A program made the translations under genes and the position numbers. A DNA stretch of 64,000 bases from Frigoribacterium sp. Leaf415 (GTDB taxonomy: Bacteria > Actinomycetota > Actinomycetes > Actinomycetales > Microbacteriaceae), in contig NZ_LMQR01000001.1 of NCBI RefSeq assembly GCF_001424645.1, forward strand, positions 2,430,621 through 2,494,620, read 5' to 3'. Shown here piece after piece: positions 33,720-41,772 of this stretch (positions within the stretch are counted from its first letter, which is position 1; each line of letters begins with the position of its first letter). The notes beneath the pieces are model-generated. The model worked only from the letters and a program-made list of their open reading frames with translations. It was not told the DNA's origin and searched no databases.

Positions 33720-34114
33720 CAGCCACGTCCGATCTGGAGTGCGGCCTCGTAGGCCGTCTTGGCACGGTCGACCACGGCGGCGTTGGCCTGGTAGCCACGC
33801 TGCGCCATGATCAGGTCGCCCATCTGGGCGCCGAGGTCGATGTCGGGCATGCGCACGTATCCCTCGGCGTCGGCGAGCGGGTGGTCGGGGAGGTAGGTGA
33901 CGCGGCCGGCTTCGCTGCCGTAGCGGTCGGCCTTGACGAAGACGCCCGAGGTGCCGGCGCCCTCCTGCACCTCGACGTAGCGGGCCTGGAAGGCGGTGTC
34001 GTCCATCGACTTGACGGTGTTGACGTTGGCGATGTTGTCCGAGACGGCGTCGAGCCACTTGCGGTGCACGGTCAGGCCGGTGCTCGCGATGCCGATCGCG
34101 TCGAAGGCGGTCAC
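33719..34114 (-). CDS. flgC: Flagellar basal-body rod protein FlgC
   Basis: The 131-residue protein starts TAFDAIGIASTGLTVHRKWL and has the rod motif DNIANVNTVKS; the end IMAQRGYQANAAVVDRAK is the conserved rod C-terminus. The GTG at 34114 overlaps the flgB stop (GTGA). FlgC forms part of the proximal rod. Confidence 0.94.
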   Translation of the reverse strand: MTAFDAIGIASTGLTVHRKWLDAVSDNIANVNTVKSMDDTAFQARYVEVQEGAGTSGVFVKADRYGSEAGRVTYLPDHPLADAEGYVRMPDIDLGAQMGDLIMAQRGYQANAAVVDRAKTAYEAALQIGRG

Positions 34115-34458
34115 GAGTTCGTCCGGAACGCGGCGCGGACGGCCGTCAGCTCGGAGTTCATGGCCTGCGTGGCGAACTGGTACCGCAGCACGGTGTCGAC
34201 GTTCGACAGGGTCTCCGTGTCGAGGTTGACGTTGTTGCCGTCGAGGCGCGTGGGCTCGAGGCTGCGCGACGTGGACGCCTGGACCGCTCCACTGCCGGAC
34301 GCGACCGACCGGCCCAGCGCCTCCTCGAACTGCACCCGCTTGGCGGTGTAGTTGGGGGTGTTGACGTTCGCGATGTTCGCGGCGATCGTCTTCTGGCGCA
34401 GCGAGAGACCGTCGAGGGCGCTCTGCAGCGCCGCTTGCGTCACGGATTCGAGTGGCAT
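34111..34458 (-). CDS. flgB: Flagellar basal-body rod protein FlgB
   Basis: The 115-residue protein has the rod motif AANIANVNTPNYTAKRVQFE. The ATG at 34458 is preceded by GGGACAGG; a longer start at 34530 would run into the promoter region. FlgB is a proximal rod subunit. First gene of flgB-flgC-fliE-fliF-fliG. Confidence 0.93.
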   Translation of the reverse strand: MPLESVTQAALQSALDGLSLRQKTIAANIANVNTPNYTAKRVQFEEALGRSVASGSGAVQASTSRSLEPTRLDGNNVNLDTETLSNVDTVLRYQFATQAMNSELTAVRAAFRTNS

Positions 34459-34489
34459 GCCTGTCCCGGTGGGGTCGGTGGAGTGCGGG

Positions 34490-34528
34490 GGCCGATCCGT
34501 GGCCGGGGTGTGCGAGCGATCCGTGCTC
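34490..34528 (-). promoter_or_regulatory. Two candidate CsrA-binding hairpins in the flgB leader
   Basis: GGCC/GGCC (34490-34504) and GAGC/GCTC (34514-34528), both with loop ACGGATC on the minus strand. The arrangement is the same as in the fliH leader, so the two leaders share a common origin. Confidence 0.55.
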
Positions 34529-34536
34529 ACGGCGCT

Positions 34537-34563
34537 CTATCGGCGGGGCGCGGGGCGGCGTAA
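34537..34563 (-). promoter_or_regulatory. Flagellar (FliA-type) promoter of the flgB operon
   Basis: The minus-strand box is TTAC, 15 bases, GCCGATAG. The leader to flgB is about 78 bases. Confidence 0.8.
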
Positions 34564-34612
34564 GCGGCGGGCGGGCGCCTGCCCCGTACTGGGGGCGCAC
34601 GCCGGCTGCTGC

Positions 34613-34618
34613 TAGCGT
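34613..34618 (+). promoter_or_regulatory. -10 box of the second type VII-like cassette
   Basis: TAGCGT lies 33 bases before the ATG at 34651, with an AACGGAGGCGCGCGC ribosome binding site in between that is itself a copy of the dispersed GGAGGCGCG motif. Confidence 0.45.
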
Positions 34619-34650
34619 CGCGCCCAGGACCGGGGAACGGAGGCGCGCGC

Positions 34651-34926
34651 ATGGACGAGGACGGCCGACGGCTGCTGGGCCTCGGGGACGAGCACGCCCC
34701 CGACCCGGACGAGAAGATCGTCGTGGACGACGACGAGGCGGCTGCGGAGGCTGCCCTGGGCCGCCGGTCGGTCGGTGCCTTGGTCGGGCTCGTGTTCCTC
34801 GCCCTCGTGGTCGCGGCGATCGCGGTCGGGGTCGTGCTGCCCCTGCTCCTGTGGCCGGTCGGCTTGTGGATCGGCCTTCAGCAGCAGCCCGCCGAGATCG
34901 CGTCGCTCTGGTGGTTCGTGGGCTGA
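34651..34926 (+). CDS. Small membrane protein
   Basis: The 91-residue protein has an acidic N-terminus of about 40 residues and then a long hydrophobic segment (about 42-76) that could form two helices. GGAGG lies nine bases before the ATG. No family was recognised. It opens the second cassette and may be a membrane partner of the secreted proteins that follow. Confidence 0.6.
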   Translation: MDEDGRRLLGLGDEHAPDPDEKIVVDDDEAAAEAALGRRSVGALVGLVFLALVVAAIAVGVVLPLLLWPVGLWIGLQQQPAEIASLWWFVG

Positions 34927-35019
34927 CAGCCCTCCGCCGGTGTCGTCCGCCGGGGCACTGTGGCACGATGAACGAGCAGCGCTCGGGGCAGCGGGCGGAC
35001 AACAGAGCATCCAGGGGGG

Positions 35020-35394
35020 ATGACGATGACGTCGTGGAGCATCTCGATCGACGGGGTACGGGCGGTTCTCGCCTCGGTCGCGACCGACGGGGAAGCCTTG
35101 ACCGCGGCGGGGTCGGCGTTCGACGTCGCCTCGGCGTCGGCCGTGGCCACCGTGGCCGCACCGACCGTCTCGGCGGCGCTGCGATCCGCCATGGACGAGC
35201 GCGAGGACGTCGCCGACCGCATGGCCGCGACCGTCCGCCGGGCGGTCGGTGGGGCGAGCGACGCCACGACCGCCTACCTCGACGGCGACGAGGAGATGGC
35301 GGCGAACGCGACCACCCGCGCCTCGGCCGTCGACGCGTGGAACCGGAGCGCGCCTCCTGCGGGCGTCGACCGCGGTGCCTGGAGGGTCCGATGA
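35020..35394 (+). CDS. WXG100/ESX-like small protein
   Basis: The 124-residue helical protein has W near the start (TSWSISIDGVRAVL) and two long helices, similar in size to ESX-like partner proteins of actinobacteria. GGGGGGA precedes the ATG; a second ATG two codons on is possible. The stop overlaps the next gene (ATGA). It probably pairs with the N-terminal helical domain of the hydrolase encoded next. Confidence 0.6.
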   Translation: MTMTSWSISIDGVRAVLASVATDGEALTAAGSAFDVASASAVATVAAPTVSAALRSAMDEREDVADRMAATVRRAVGGASDATTAYLDGDEEMAANATTRASAVDAWNRSAPPAGVDRGAWRVR

Positions 35395-37274
35395 GCTACA
35401 TCACGACGGCCGACGTCGAGCCGATGGCCGACGACCCCGCCGCCGTCGAATCAGCGGCGACGTCCCTGCGGGCGACCGCCGAGCCGCTGCGGTCGGCGGG
35501 TGCGGACGTCGAGACTCACTGGCAGGGTCTCGGCGGCGTCTACGAGGCTCCCGAGCAGGGCGTGCTGTTCGGGGCGGTCGCCCCGGTGCGCGTCGCGGGC
35601 GACGACCTGGCGACGTCGATCGAGCAGATCGCCGACGCCCTCGCCGCCTACGCCGAGGCGCTCGCCCCGCTCGAGGTGCTGCGCGACCGGCTGTACACCG
35701 ACGTCGGCGAGTTCGGCATCGAGGTCGCGACCTGGCACGGCGAGGACGGCAACGGGTCCGAGTCGTGGACGTCGAACCCCGAGTTCGTGGCCCGCGACCA
35801 GTCCCTGCGCCGGGCGGCGTCGGGCATCACGTCGGCGATCCTCGACGCCGAGCGCGACTGCGCCGGCGCGATCGGGGCCGTGTCCGGAGGCACGGGCAGC
35901 GGACTGAGCGCGGTGCGCGACGACCAGGCGGCCGCGATCGCCCGCCCCGGCGCCTGGCAGACGGTGCTGACGACGTTCGACGCGAACGTCGACGCCGCGG
36001 CGATGACGACGCTCAAGCAGCTCGCGGCGATGGACCGCGACCAACTCGACGCGTGGGTCGCCGACAACGAGGAGCGCATGCACTCCCTCATCGACGCGCC
36101 GCCGTCGGCGGAGGCGACCGAGACCTGGTGGAACGGAGTCGATCCCACCGCGCAGGCGCTGATGGTCTCGAGCGCCTACCTCCTCGTCGGCAATCTGGAC
36201 GGGGTGCCGTGGAACCGCCGCATCGAGGCGAACCACAACGGGCTGCGGTCCGAGAGCGAACGCCTGCGACGGCTCATCGACGGCGTCCCGGAGCACCCTT
36301 CCGACGAACGACGAGCCCAGGCAGACGCGTGGGCCGCTGAACTCCGTCTCTACGACGGACTCCTCGAGGAGCAGAGCACCGTCGTCGCCGCAGACGGCTC
36401 GACGACGACGACGGAGGGTGCGCACGTGATCGTGTTCGACCCGTCTCGCGAGGCCATCGCGGTGTACGTCGGGGGGCTGGGCCCGGATGGCGGAATACCG
36501 GCCTCGACCCGGGACGTCGGCGTCTACGTCCCCGGAACGGGAAGCCTCCTCTCGAATGCCGACGGCAGCATCGACAAGGCGACGACCATGGCGAACGCAG
36601 CGATGCCTCCGGGGTCACTGGGAATGCTGGCCTGGCAAGGCGGTCATTTCCCCCAGGGAGCCGAGGCGGCGAACTCCGCAGCCAGCGAAGACCTCGCCCC
36701 GCGACTCTCTCGGCTCGTCAACGCCGTCGACCACCACGAGTCGACGACAGTGACGGCCGTGGGATACAGCTACGGCGGGGCGGTCGTCGGCATGGCAGAG
36801 AAGGAGGGGATGGATGTCGACCGGGTGCTCCACGTGTCCAGCGCCGGTCTCGGACACGGCATCCGCGACCTCGATCAGTACCCCGAGACGGCCGACGTGC
36901 CCCACTACGCCATGCTCGCTCCGTTCGATCCGATCGTCGGTGGTTCCCAGGGGCTCGAACTCCCGGGAACCGGCATCGGCCACGGCGGCAGTCCGGTCGA
37001 CACACCAGGAGTGACCCGGCTCGAGACGGGCTTCAACGATGCCTCCGCAGGACAGGAGAGCGGACCGATGCGAGGACACTTCAACTGGTGGTCGACCAAG
37101 TCGTCCGCCTTCCGGCAGGTCATGGGTGTCCTCACCGGCGGTGACGTCGAACCCTTCGTCGAGGACCCCGAGGGTGAGAGCCACAAGTGGGACGTCGGGG
37201 TCGACGACCTCCCGATCATGCAGGACGATTACCGACGCCGGACGATCGCTGTCGAGACGGGGCAGGGAGGATGA
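35391..37274 (+). CDS. DUF1023 alpha/beta hydrolase with N-terminal WXG-like domain
   Basis: The 627-residue protein has an N-terminal helical domain of about 250 residues that includes WQGLGGVYEAPE, a WXG-like turn. The C-terminal half (about 330-570) is a DUF1023 alpha/beta hydrolase with nucleophile elbow GYSYGG (S460), a probable acid in APFDPIVGG and a probable histidine in GHFNWW. Substrates of DUF1023 enzymes are unknown; the fold suggests an esterase or lipase. The ATG overlaps the small WXG-like gene and its stop overlaps the first of three lipoprotein genes. This layout fits a type VII-secreted lipase effector with nearby immunity genes, an inference. Confidence 0.75.
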   Translation: MSYITTADVEPMADDPAAVESAATSLRATAEPLRSAGADVETHWQGLGGVYEAPEQGVLFGAVAPVRVAGDDLATSIEQIADALAAYAEALAPLEVLRDRLYTDVGEFGIEVATWHGEDGNGSESWTSNPEFVARDQSLRRAASGITSAILDAERDCAGAIGAVSGGTGSGLSAVRDDQAAAIARPGAWQTVLTTFDANVDAAAMTTLKQLAAMDRDQLDAWVADNEERMHSLIDAPPSAEATETWWNGVDPTAQALMVSSAYLLVGNLDGVPWNRRIEANHNGLRSESERLRRLIDGVPEHPSDERRAQADAWAAELRLYDGLLEEQSTVVAADGSTTTTEGAHVIVFDPSREAIAVYVGGLGPDGGIPASTRDVGVYVPGTGSLLSNADGSIDKATTMANAAMPPGSLGMLAWQGGHFPQGAEAANSAASEDLAPRLSRLVNAVDHHESTTVTAVGYSYGGAVVGMAEKEGMDVDRVLHVSSAGLGHGIRDLDQYPETADVPHYAMLAPFDPIVGGSQGLELPGTGIGHGGSPVDTPGVTRLETGFNDASAGQESGPMRGHFNWWSTKSSAFRQVMGVLTGGDVEPFVEDPEGESHKWDVGVDDLPIMQDDYRRRTIAVETGQGG

Positions 37275-37822
37275 GGTCCCTCCACACTGCCGGCGCACTG
37301 ACGGGCGTCGTCCTGCTCGCCTTCGTCACGGCCTGCACGTCGGGTTCGCCTGCGCCTGATGCCTCCCCTACCCGCTCGTCCCAGGAGGACACCGTGACCA
37401 TCGACCAGACGCAGATCAAGGCCAACGAGATCGCCGATGCCGTACAAGCTCTCATCCCCAGCGACCAGGTCACGTCGGTCGAGGTCGTCGACGACAGCGC
37501 GGGATCGCTGCTCGGTGGCGACGTCGATGCCGATTCGAGTGTCGTCGAGTGGCACGTACAACGCACCATCTCGCTGCGGGAGCCGGCGAACCAGTTGCAG
37601 CTGGCCGACCACGCAGTGGACGAGTTGGGGTCGTCGGGCTGGAAGGTCGTCTACGACGGTGAGACGACCGGCGCGGGAGGCCGATGGGTGGAACTGACAC
37701 GGGACGCCGACGAGGGGTACCAGATCCGCCTGCAGGCCGGCGACGACGGCTCGACACCCGCCGTCCTGTCGCTCGCCGTGACGGGCCCGACCGTCGAGAC
37801 CGATGGTGACGCAGCGACGTGA
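37271..37822 (+). CDS. Lipoprotein 1 of three paralogues
   Basis: The 183-residue protein has a signal peptide with lipobox VTAC (C22). The body has alternating helices and strands and ends in SLAVTGPTVET, a motif shared with the next two genes (GPTVET / GPVVET). The ATG overlaps the hydrolase stop. Anchored outside the membrane, it is well placed to bind a secreted hydrolase. Confidence 0.75.
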   Translation: MRSLHTAGALTGVVLLAFVTACTSGSPAPDASPTRSSQEDTVTIDQTQIKANEIADAVQALIPSDQVTSVEVVDDSAGSLLGGDVDADSSVVEWHVQRTISLREPANQLQLADHAVDELGSSGWKVVYDGETTGAGGRWVELTRDADEGYQIRLQAGDDGSTPAVLSLAVTGPTVETDGDAAT

Positions 37823-37831
37823 CGTTCCTCC

Positions 37832-38359
37832 ATGGGTGACCGCCGCGCGCTCTGCGTCGTCGTGTTGGGCCTCGCGCTCCTCACGGCATGCAGCACTGGC
37901 ACGACCGGGCCTCACGATGCGGACGACGGACTGTCCCTCGAAGAGACCGGCACGGTCGCCACGGAACTGATCGACAGCCTCCAAGCCCAGATCGACCCGA
38001 CGCTCGTGGCGAGCGTCGAGGCCCAGGAGGACAGCGCGGCGGCGATCGGCGGCTCGGCGGACGACGCCGACGGCAGCATCCAGGAGTGGCGGGTGCTGCG
38101 GTACGTCGATCTCGTGGCCGACGCGCCTCAGCTCGACGTCGCCGAGTCGGTGATCGACGCCCACGTCGCGGACGGCTGGACGGTGGGTCTCGACCGTGAG
38201 ACGTCGAACGCGGGAGGCCGTTGGGTCACGTTGACCTCCGACGAGGACCGCTACGACGGCTTCGAACTGACCGTGCAGGCCGGCGACAACGGTGCGTCAC
38301 CCGGCCAGAACTACGTCCTCCTCGGCGTCGTCGGACCGACGGTCGAGACAGTACCGTGA
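37832..38359 (+). CDS. Lipoprotein 2 of three paralogues
   Basis: The 175-residue protein has lipobox LTAC (C20). It shares with its neighbours the pattern SVEAQEDSA, GSIQEW, and the end GPTVET. It starts ten bases after lipoprotein 1. It is probably a tandem duplicate. Confidence 0.75.
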   Translation: MGDRRALCVVVLGLALLTACSTGTTGPHDADDGLSLEETGTVATELIDSLQAQIDPTLVASVEAQEDSAAAIGGSADDADGSIQEWRVLRYVDLVADAPQLDVAESVIDAHVADGWTVGLDRETSNAGGRWVTLTSDEDRYDGFELTVQAGDNGASPGQNYVLLGVVGPTVETVP

Positions 38360-38362
38360 GTC

Positions 38363-38905
38363 GTGACTGACGAGAGGTCGTGGGTCTCCGCGTCGATCGC
38401 GATCGCCCTGGTCACCGTCCTGACAGCGTGCAGCACGACCCGGCCGACGACGGACGAGACGTCGACGCCCGTGCCGACCATGTCCGTCGAAGAGACCGGC
38501 CGACGTGCCGACGACCTCGTCGACCGGGTGGTCGCGCTCGTCGACCCCGCGGTCGTCGAGAGCGTCGAGGTGTTCGAGGACGGGGACGCCGGCGTGGCCG
38601 GCACACCGAACGACCCGGACAGCAGCATCCGTCAGTGGACCGTCGCGCATTCCGTCGTGCTCGTGCCGGGCGTCTCCCGGGACGCGACGACGGCAGCGCT
38701 GGTCGACGCCCTCGTCGCCGACGGCTTCACCGTGTTCGAGGACGACACCACCCCGAGCGGCTCACGGCGGATCGTGACCGGACCCGGTGAGGGTGCGGAC
38801 GAGCCCTACACCGTGACCCTCCGGGGAGGGCCCGACAGCTCCGTCAACCGCCTGATCGACGTCCAGGTGAACGGCCCGGTCGTCGAGACCGCACCCGCGG
38901 ACTGA
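38363..38905 (+). CDS. Lipoprotein 3 of three paralogues
   Basis: The 180-residue protein has lipobox LTAC (C23) and shared motifs SVEVFEDGDA, SIRQWTV and GPVVET. It starts with GTG, three bases after lipoprotein 2. Together the three form a tandem array; the sequence does not show which, if any, gives immunity. Confidence 0.75.
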   Translation: MTDERSWVSASIAIALVTVLTACSTTRPTTDETSTPVPTMSVEETGRRADDLVDRVVALVDPAVVESVEVFEDGDAGVAGTPNDPDSSIRQWTVAHSVVLVPGVSRDATTAALVDALVADGFTVFEDDTTPSGSRRIVTGPGEGADEPYTVTLRGGPDSSVNRLIDVQVNGPVVETAPAD

Positions 38906-38954
38906 GCCGAGCCGCGCCTCCTCGGCCGCACGCCTGACAAGGGGGCGCGTCGGG

Positions 38955-39659
38955 TCAGGGGCGCGAGTAGCGGTGCTCGGGGCGGCCGGTGGTGCCGTAG
39001 CTGAGCTTCATCGTGACGAGGCCGTCCGCGGCGAGCGCCGCGAGGTAGCGCTGGGCCGTCGCGCGCGAGACCCCGACCCGGGCGGCGACGTCCGCCGCCG
39101 AGAGCTCGAGCGGCCCGACGTCGGCCCCGCCGGCGGCGCCGGCACCGGCACCGGCCTCCGCGCCGAACTGCTCGAGCACCGCCTGCTCGGTCGCCGACCG
39201 CGACGACGAGGCCGCCTTCGCCGCGTCGCCGGAATGGAGGATGCGCAGGGCCCGTTCGAGCGCCTCCTGGTCGACGGCCGTCCGCTCGTCGAGCACGTTG
39301 CGGTACCGCTGATAGGCGCGCAACCGGTCGACCAGCGTTCCCGACGCGAAGGGCTTGATCAGGTAGCCGAGCGCCCCGCGCCGCAGGGCCCGCCGCACGG
39401 TCGTGGCGTCCGACGCGGCGCTGAGCACGAACGCGTCGACGTCGACCTCGCGCAGCAGGTCGAGGCCGCTGCCGTCGGGCAGGTGCACGTCGAGCAGCAG
39501 CAGGTCGACCGGCCGCTCGGCGAGGACGCGGCGCACCTCGGCGATCGTGCCGACGGCCGGCAGCGCCCGCAGGCCGGGCAGCTGCTCGACCTGGCGACGG
39601 TGCAGGTCGGCGACGTAGAAGTCGTCGTCGACCACGAGCACGGTGAGTTCGGTCGTCAT
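38955..39659 (-). CDS. Citrate-type response regulator (CitB/DcuR family)
   Basis: The 234-residue protein has a receiver domain with acidic pair D11/D12, phosphoacceptor D57 (LLLLDVHLPDGSG) and K102, then a linker and a C-terminal HTH (SAADVAARVGVSRATAQRYL). This is the CitB/DpiA layout. The ATG overlaps the kinase stop (ATGA). It likely controls the adjacent CitMHS gene, which diverges from the kinase gene. Confidence 0.88.
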   Translation of the reverse strand: MTTELTVLVVDDDFYVADLHRRQVEQLPGLRALPAVGTIAEVRRVLAERPVDLLLLDVHLPDGSGLDLLREVDVDAFVLSAASDATTVRRALRRGALGYLIKPFASGTLVDRLRAYQRYRNVLDERTAVDQEALERALRILHSGDAAKAASSSRSATEQAVLEQFGAEAGAGAGAAGGADVGPLELSAADVAARVGVSRATAQRYLAALAADGLVTMKLSYGTTGRPEHRYSRP

Positions 39660-41602
39660 GGAGTCGTCCTCTCGGAGCTGCGGGGGGCGCTGCCGGTGCG
39701 CGGGTCGGGCCGGTCGTGTGGTCCGTCGGTGAACGAGGAGGCGCGGGCCGACCCGGACGCGTCCGTCACCACCGCCTCGCTCGAGACCGCACCCACGAGC
39801 CTCGCGCAGAACACGGCCCCGTGCCCCTCGCCACCGGGCGAACCCAGCCACACGTCGCCCCCGCGTCGCCGGGCGATGTCGCGCGACAGCGGCAGCCCGA
39901 AGCCCAGACCGTGCACGCGTGCGGGGTCGGCCTCGACATCGGCCGCGACGTCGGCCGCGTGCGGCCCGCGGTCGAACAGCTGCCCCGCGTCGGCGACGCC
40001 GTCCCCCGAGTCCATCACCGACAGGTGCAGGTCGGTGCCGTCGTCGAGCACCTCGACCTCGATCCAGGCGGGGGTGACGCGACCGGCCACGGCGGCCCGG
40101 ACCGCGTTGTCGACCAGGTTGCCGAGCACGGTCGTCACGTCGCCGGGCTCGACGACCGACCCCGTGACGAGCGTCTCGGGCCCGAGCTTCAGCAGCACGC
40201 CCCGTTCGGCCGCCTCGACGCCCTTCGCCCCGAGGAACGCCTGCAGGTACGGCTCGGTCAACCGGTCGGCGTGGGCGACGGGGTAGCGCAACGGCCCGTG
40301 GTCGAGCACGTCGGCGAGGTAGGCGCGGGCCTGCTCGGCGCGACCGAGCTCGAGCATCCCCGACAGGGCGTGCAACCGGTTGGCGAACTCGTGTCGCTGC
40401 GCGCGGAGGGCCGTGGTCATCGCGCCGACGGCGTCGAGCCGACGGGTCAGGGCCTCGACGGCCGTGCGGTCGCGCACCACCGCGACCCGGCCGAGGTCGA
40501 CACCGTCGCGCGACACCGGACGCACGTCGACGAGCAGCACGTGGTGGTCGACCACGAGCGTCGTGTCGGTCGTGGTGCCGGCCGGCGTCCCTCCCGGGGT
40601 CACCTCCACGTCGCCGTGCCGACCGCTCGAGCCGAGCAGCGCGACGAGCCCCTCGGGCAGGTCGAGCCCGCCGAGGGGCTGCCCCACCACGGCACCCGCG
40701 TCGAGCCCCAGCAGTCGGGCGGCCTGGTCGTTGCACACCGTCACCACGCCGTCGCGCGACACGGCGAGCACGCCCTCGCCGACGCCGCCGAGCACGGCCT
40801 GCTGGTTCTGCACGAGGGTCGACAGTTCTTCCGGCTGCAGCCCGAGGGTCGCCCGGTCGAGCCGCCGGCGGATGAGCACCGACGCGACGACGCCGAGCGC
40901 GAGGGCCAGCACGGCCACCCCGACGACCGGCACGGCGTCCTGCACGAGCGTGTCGTAGACCCGGGTCGGCGCGTAGCCGACGCTGACCTCGCCCACGACG
41001 TCCGCCGCCGAGCCGGACCCCGGCGACGCCGCGCCGACCGAGACGCCCGGCGCGTAGATCGGCACCTTCGCGCGGGCCGAGTCGCCGAGCGTGCCGCGCT
41101 CCCAGGCCACGACCTCCTCCCCGCGCAGGGCGGCGTCGGGGCTGGTGCTGACGCGCTCGCCGATGCGGGAGGGGTCCGGGTGGGCCAGCCGCACCCCGCG
41201 ATCGTCGGTCACGACGACGAAGAGCGCCCCGGTGCGCTGCTGGGCCGCGACCGCGGTGCGCTGCAGGGCTCCCCCGGCCAGCGCCTCCTGGTCGATCTCG
41301 GTGCCGTCGACGCTCAGCAGCGCGACCTGCTCGCGGACGTCGGCGTCGCTCGCGACGCTCTGCGCCACGGCGAGCGCCGTCGACTCGGCCTCGCGCGCCA
41401 GGCGCTGGACGGCGATCGTCGCGAAGACGGCGCTGGTCAGCAGCACGATGGCGGTGACGACGGCGAGCTGCAGCAGCAGCACCTCGGTGGCGAAACGTCG
41501 CTTCCGGAGGCGCGGCGCCGGCCCCTGCCCGAGGTCGCGTCGCGATCCCGGTCGGGCCCTCGTCGAGGTGCGCCGCCCCCGGGGTGAACTGTCGTCGGTC
41601 AC
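39656..41602 (-). CDS. Citrate-type sensor histidine kinase (CitA/DcuS family)
   Basis: The 648-residue protein has two membrane segments (about 40-62 and 225-245) enclosing an extracytoplasmic sensor of CitA/DcuS type. A PAS-like domain (VTVCNDQAARLLGLDAG) and a SpoB-type kinase core with phosphorylated H404 (LRAQRHEFANRLH), N and G boxes (NLVDNAVRAAV, DSGDGV) follow. The GTG at 41602 lies seven bases from TACCCT on the minus strand, so a leaderless start is likely. The ligand is probably citrate or another dicarboxylate, inferred from the transporter next door. Confidence 0.88.
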   Translation of the reverse strand: MTDDSSPRGRRTSTRARPGSRRDLGQGPAPRLRKRRFATEVLLLQLAVVTAIVLLTSAVFATIAVQRLAREAESTALAVAQSVASDADVREQVALLSVDGTEIDQEALAGGALQRTAVAAQQRTGALFVVVTDDRGVRLAHPDPSRIGERVSTSPDAALRGEEVVAWERGTLGDSARAKVPIYAPGVSVGAASPGSGSAADVVGEVSVGYAPTRVYDTLVQDAVPVVGVAVLALALGVVASVLIRRRLDRATLGLQPEELSTLVQNQQAVLGGVGEGVLAVSRDGVVTVCNDQAARLLGLDAGAVVGQPLGGLDLPEGLVALLGSSGRHGDVEVTPGGTPAGTTTDTTLVVDHHVLLVDVRPVSRDGVDLGRVAVVRDRTAVEALTRRLDAVGAMTTALRAQRHEFANRLHALSGMLELGRAEQARAYLADVLDHGPLRYPVAHADRLTEPYLQAFLGAKGVEAAERGVLLKLGPETLVTGSVVEPGDVTTVLGNLVDNAVRAAVAGRVTPAWIEVEVLDDGTDLHLSVMDSGDGVADAGQLFDRGPHAADVAADVEADPARVHGLGFGLPLSRDIARRRGGDVWLGSPGGEGHGAVFCARLVGAVSSEAVVTDASGSARASSFTDGPHDRPDPRTGSAPRSSERTTP

Positions 41603-41609
41603 GCCCGCC

Positions 41610-41615
41610 AGGGTA
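41610..41615 (-). promoter_or_regulatory. -10 box for the leaderless sensor kinase gene
   Basis: Minus-strand TACCCT ends seven bases before the GTG at 41602. The spacing equals that of other leaderless starts in the window. Confidence 0.4.
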
Positions 41616-41733
41616 CCGGGCGTGGCCGACCCGACCCGCGCCTCCTGCGGTCCTGAGCAGAACGCGCAGAACCTCGGCAACGCGCGATAGTCGGCCAATG
41701 CGCACAAGCGCGACGCGGGTCGGGAGGCGCGGC

Positions 41734-41739
41734 TAGCGT
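41734..41739 (+). promoter_or_regulatory. -10 box of the CitMHS transporter gene
   Basis: TAGCGT lies 33 bases before the ATG and GAAGGAG lies in between. It may be the site activated by the divergent two-component system. Confidence 0.4.
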
Positions 41740-41772
41740 GCCCGGACACACGAACCGGACGAAGGAGTCCTG

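Noticed and set aside
41681..41700. A seventh flagellar promoter (GCGATAGTC before the CitMHS gene)
   Set aside because: The -35 part and the 15-base spacing are missing.
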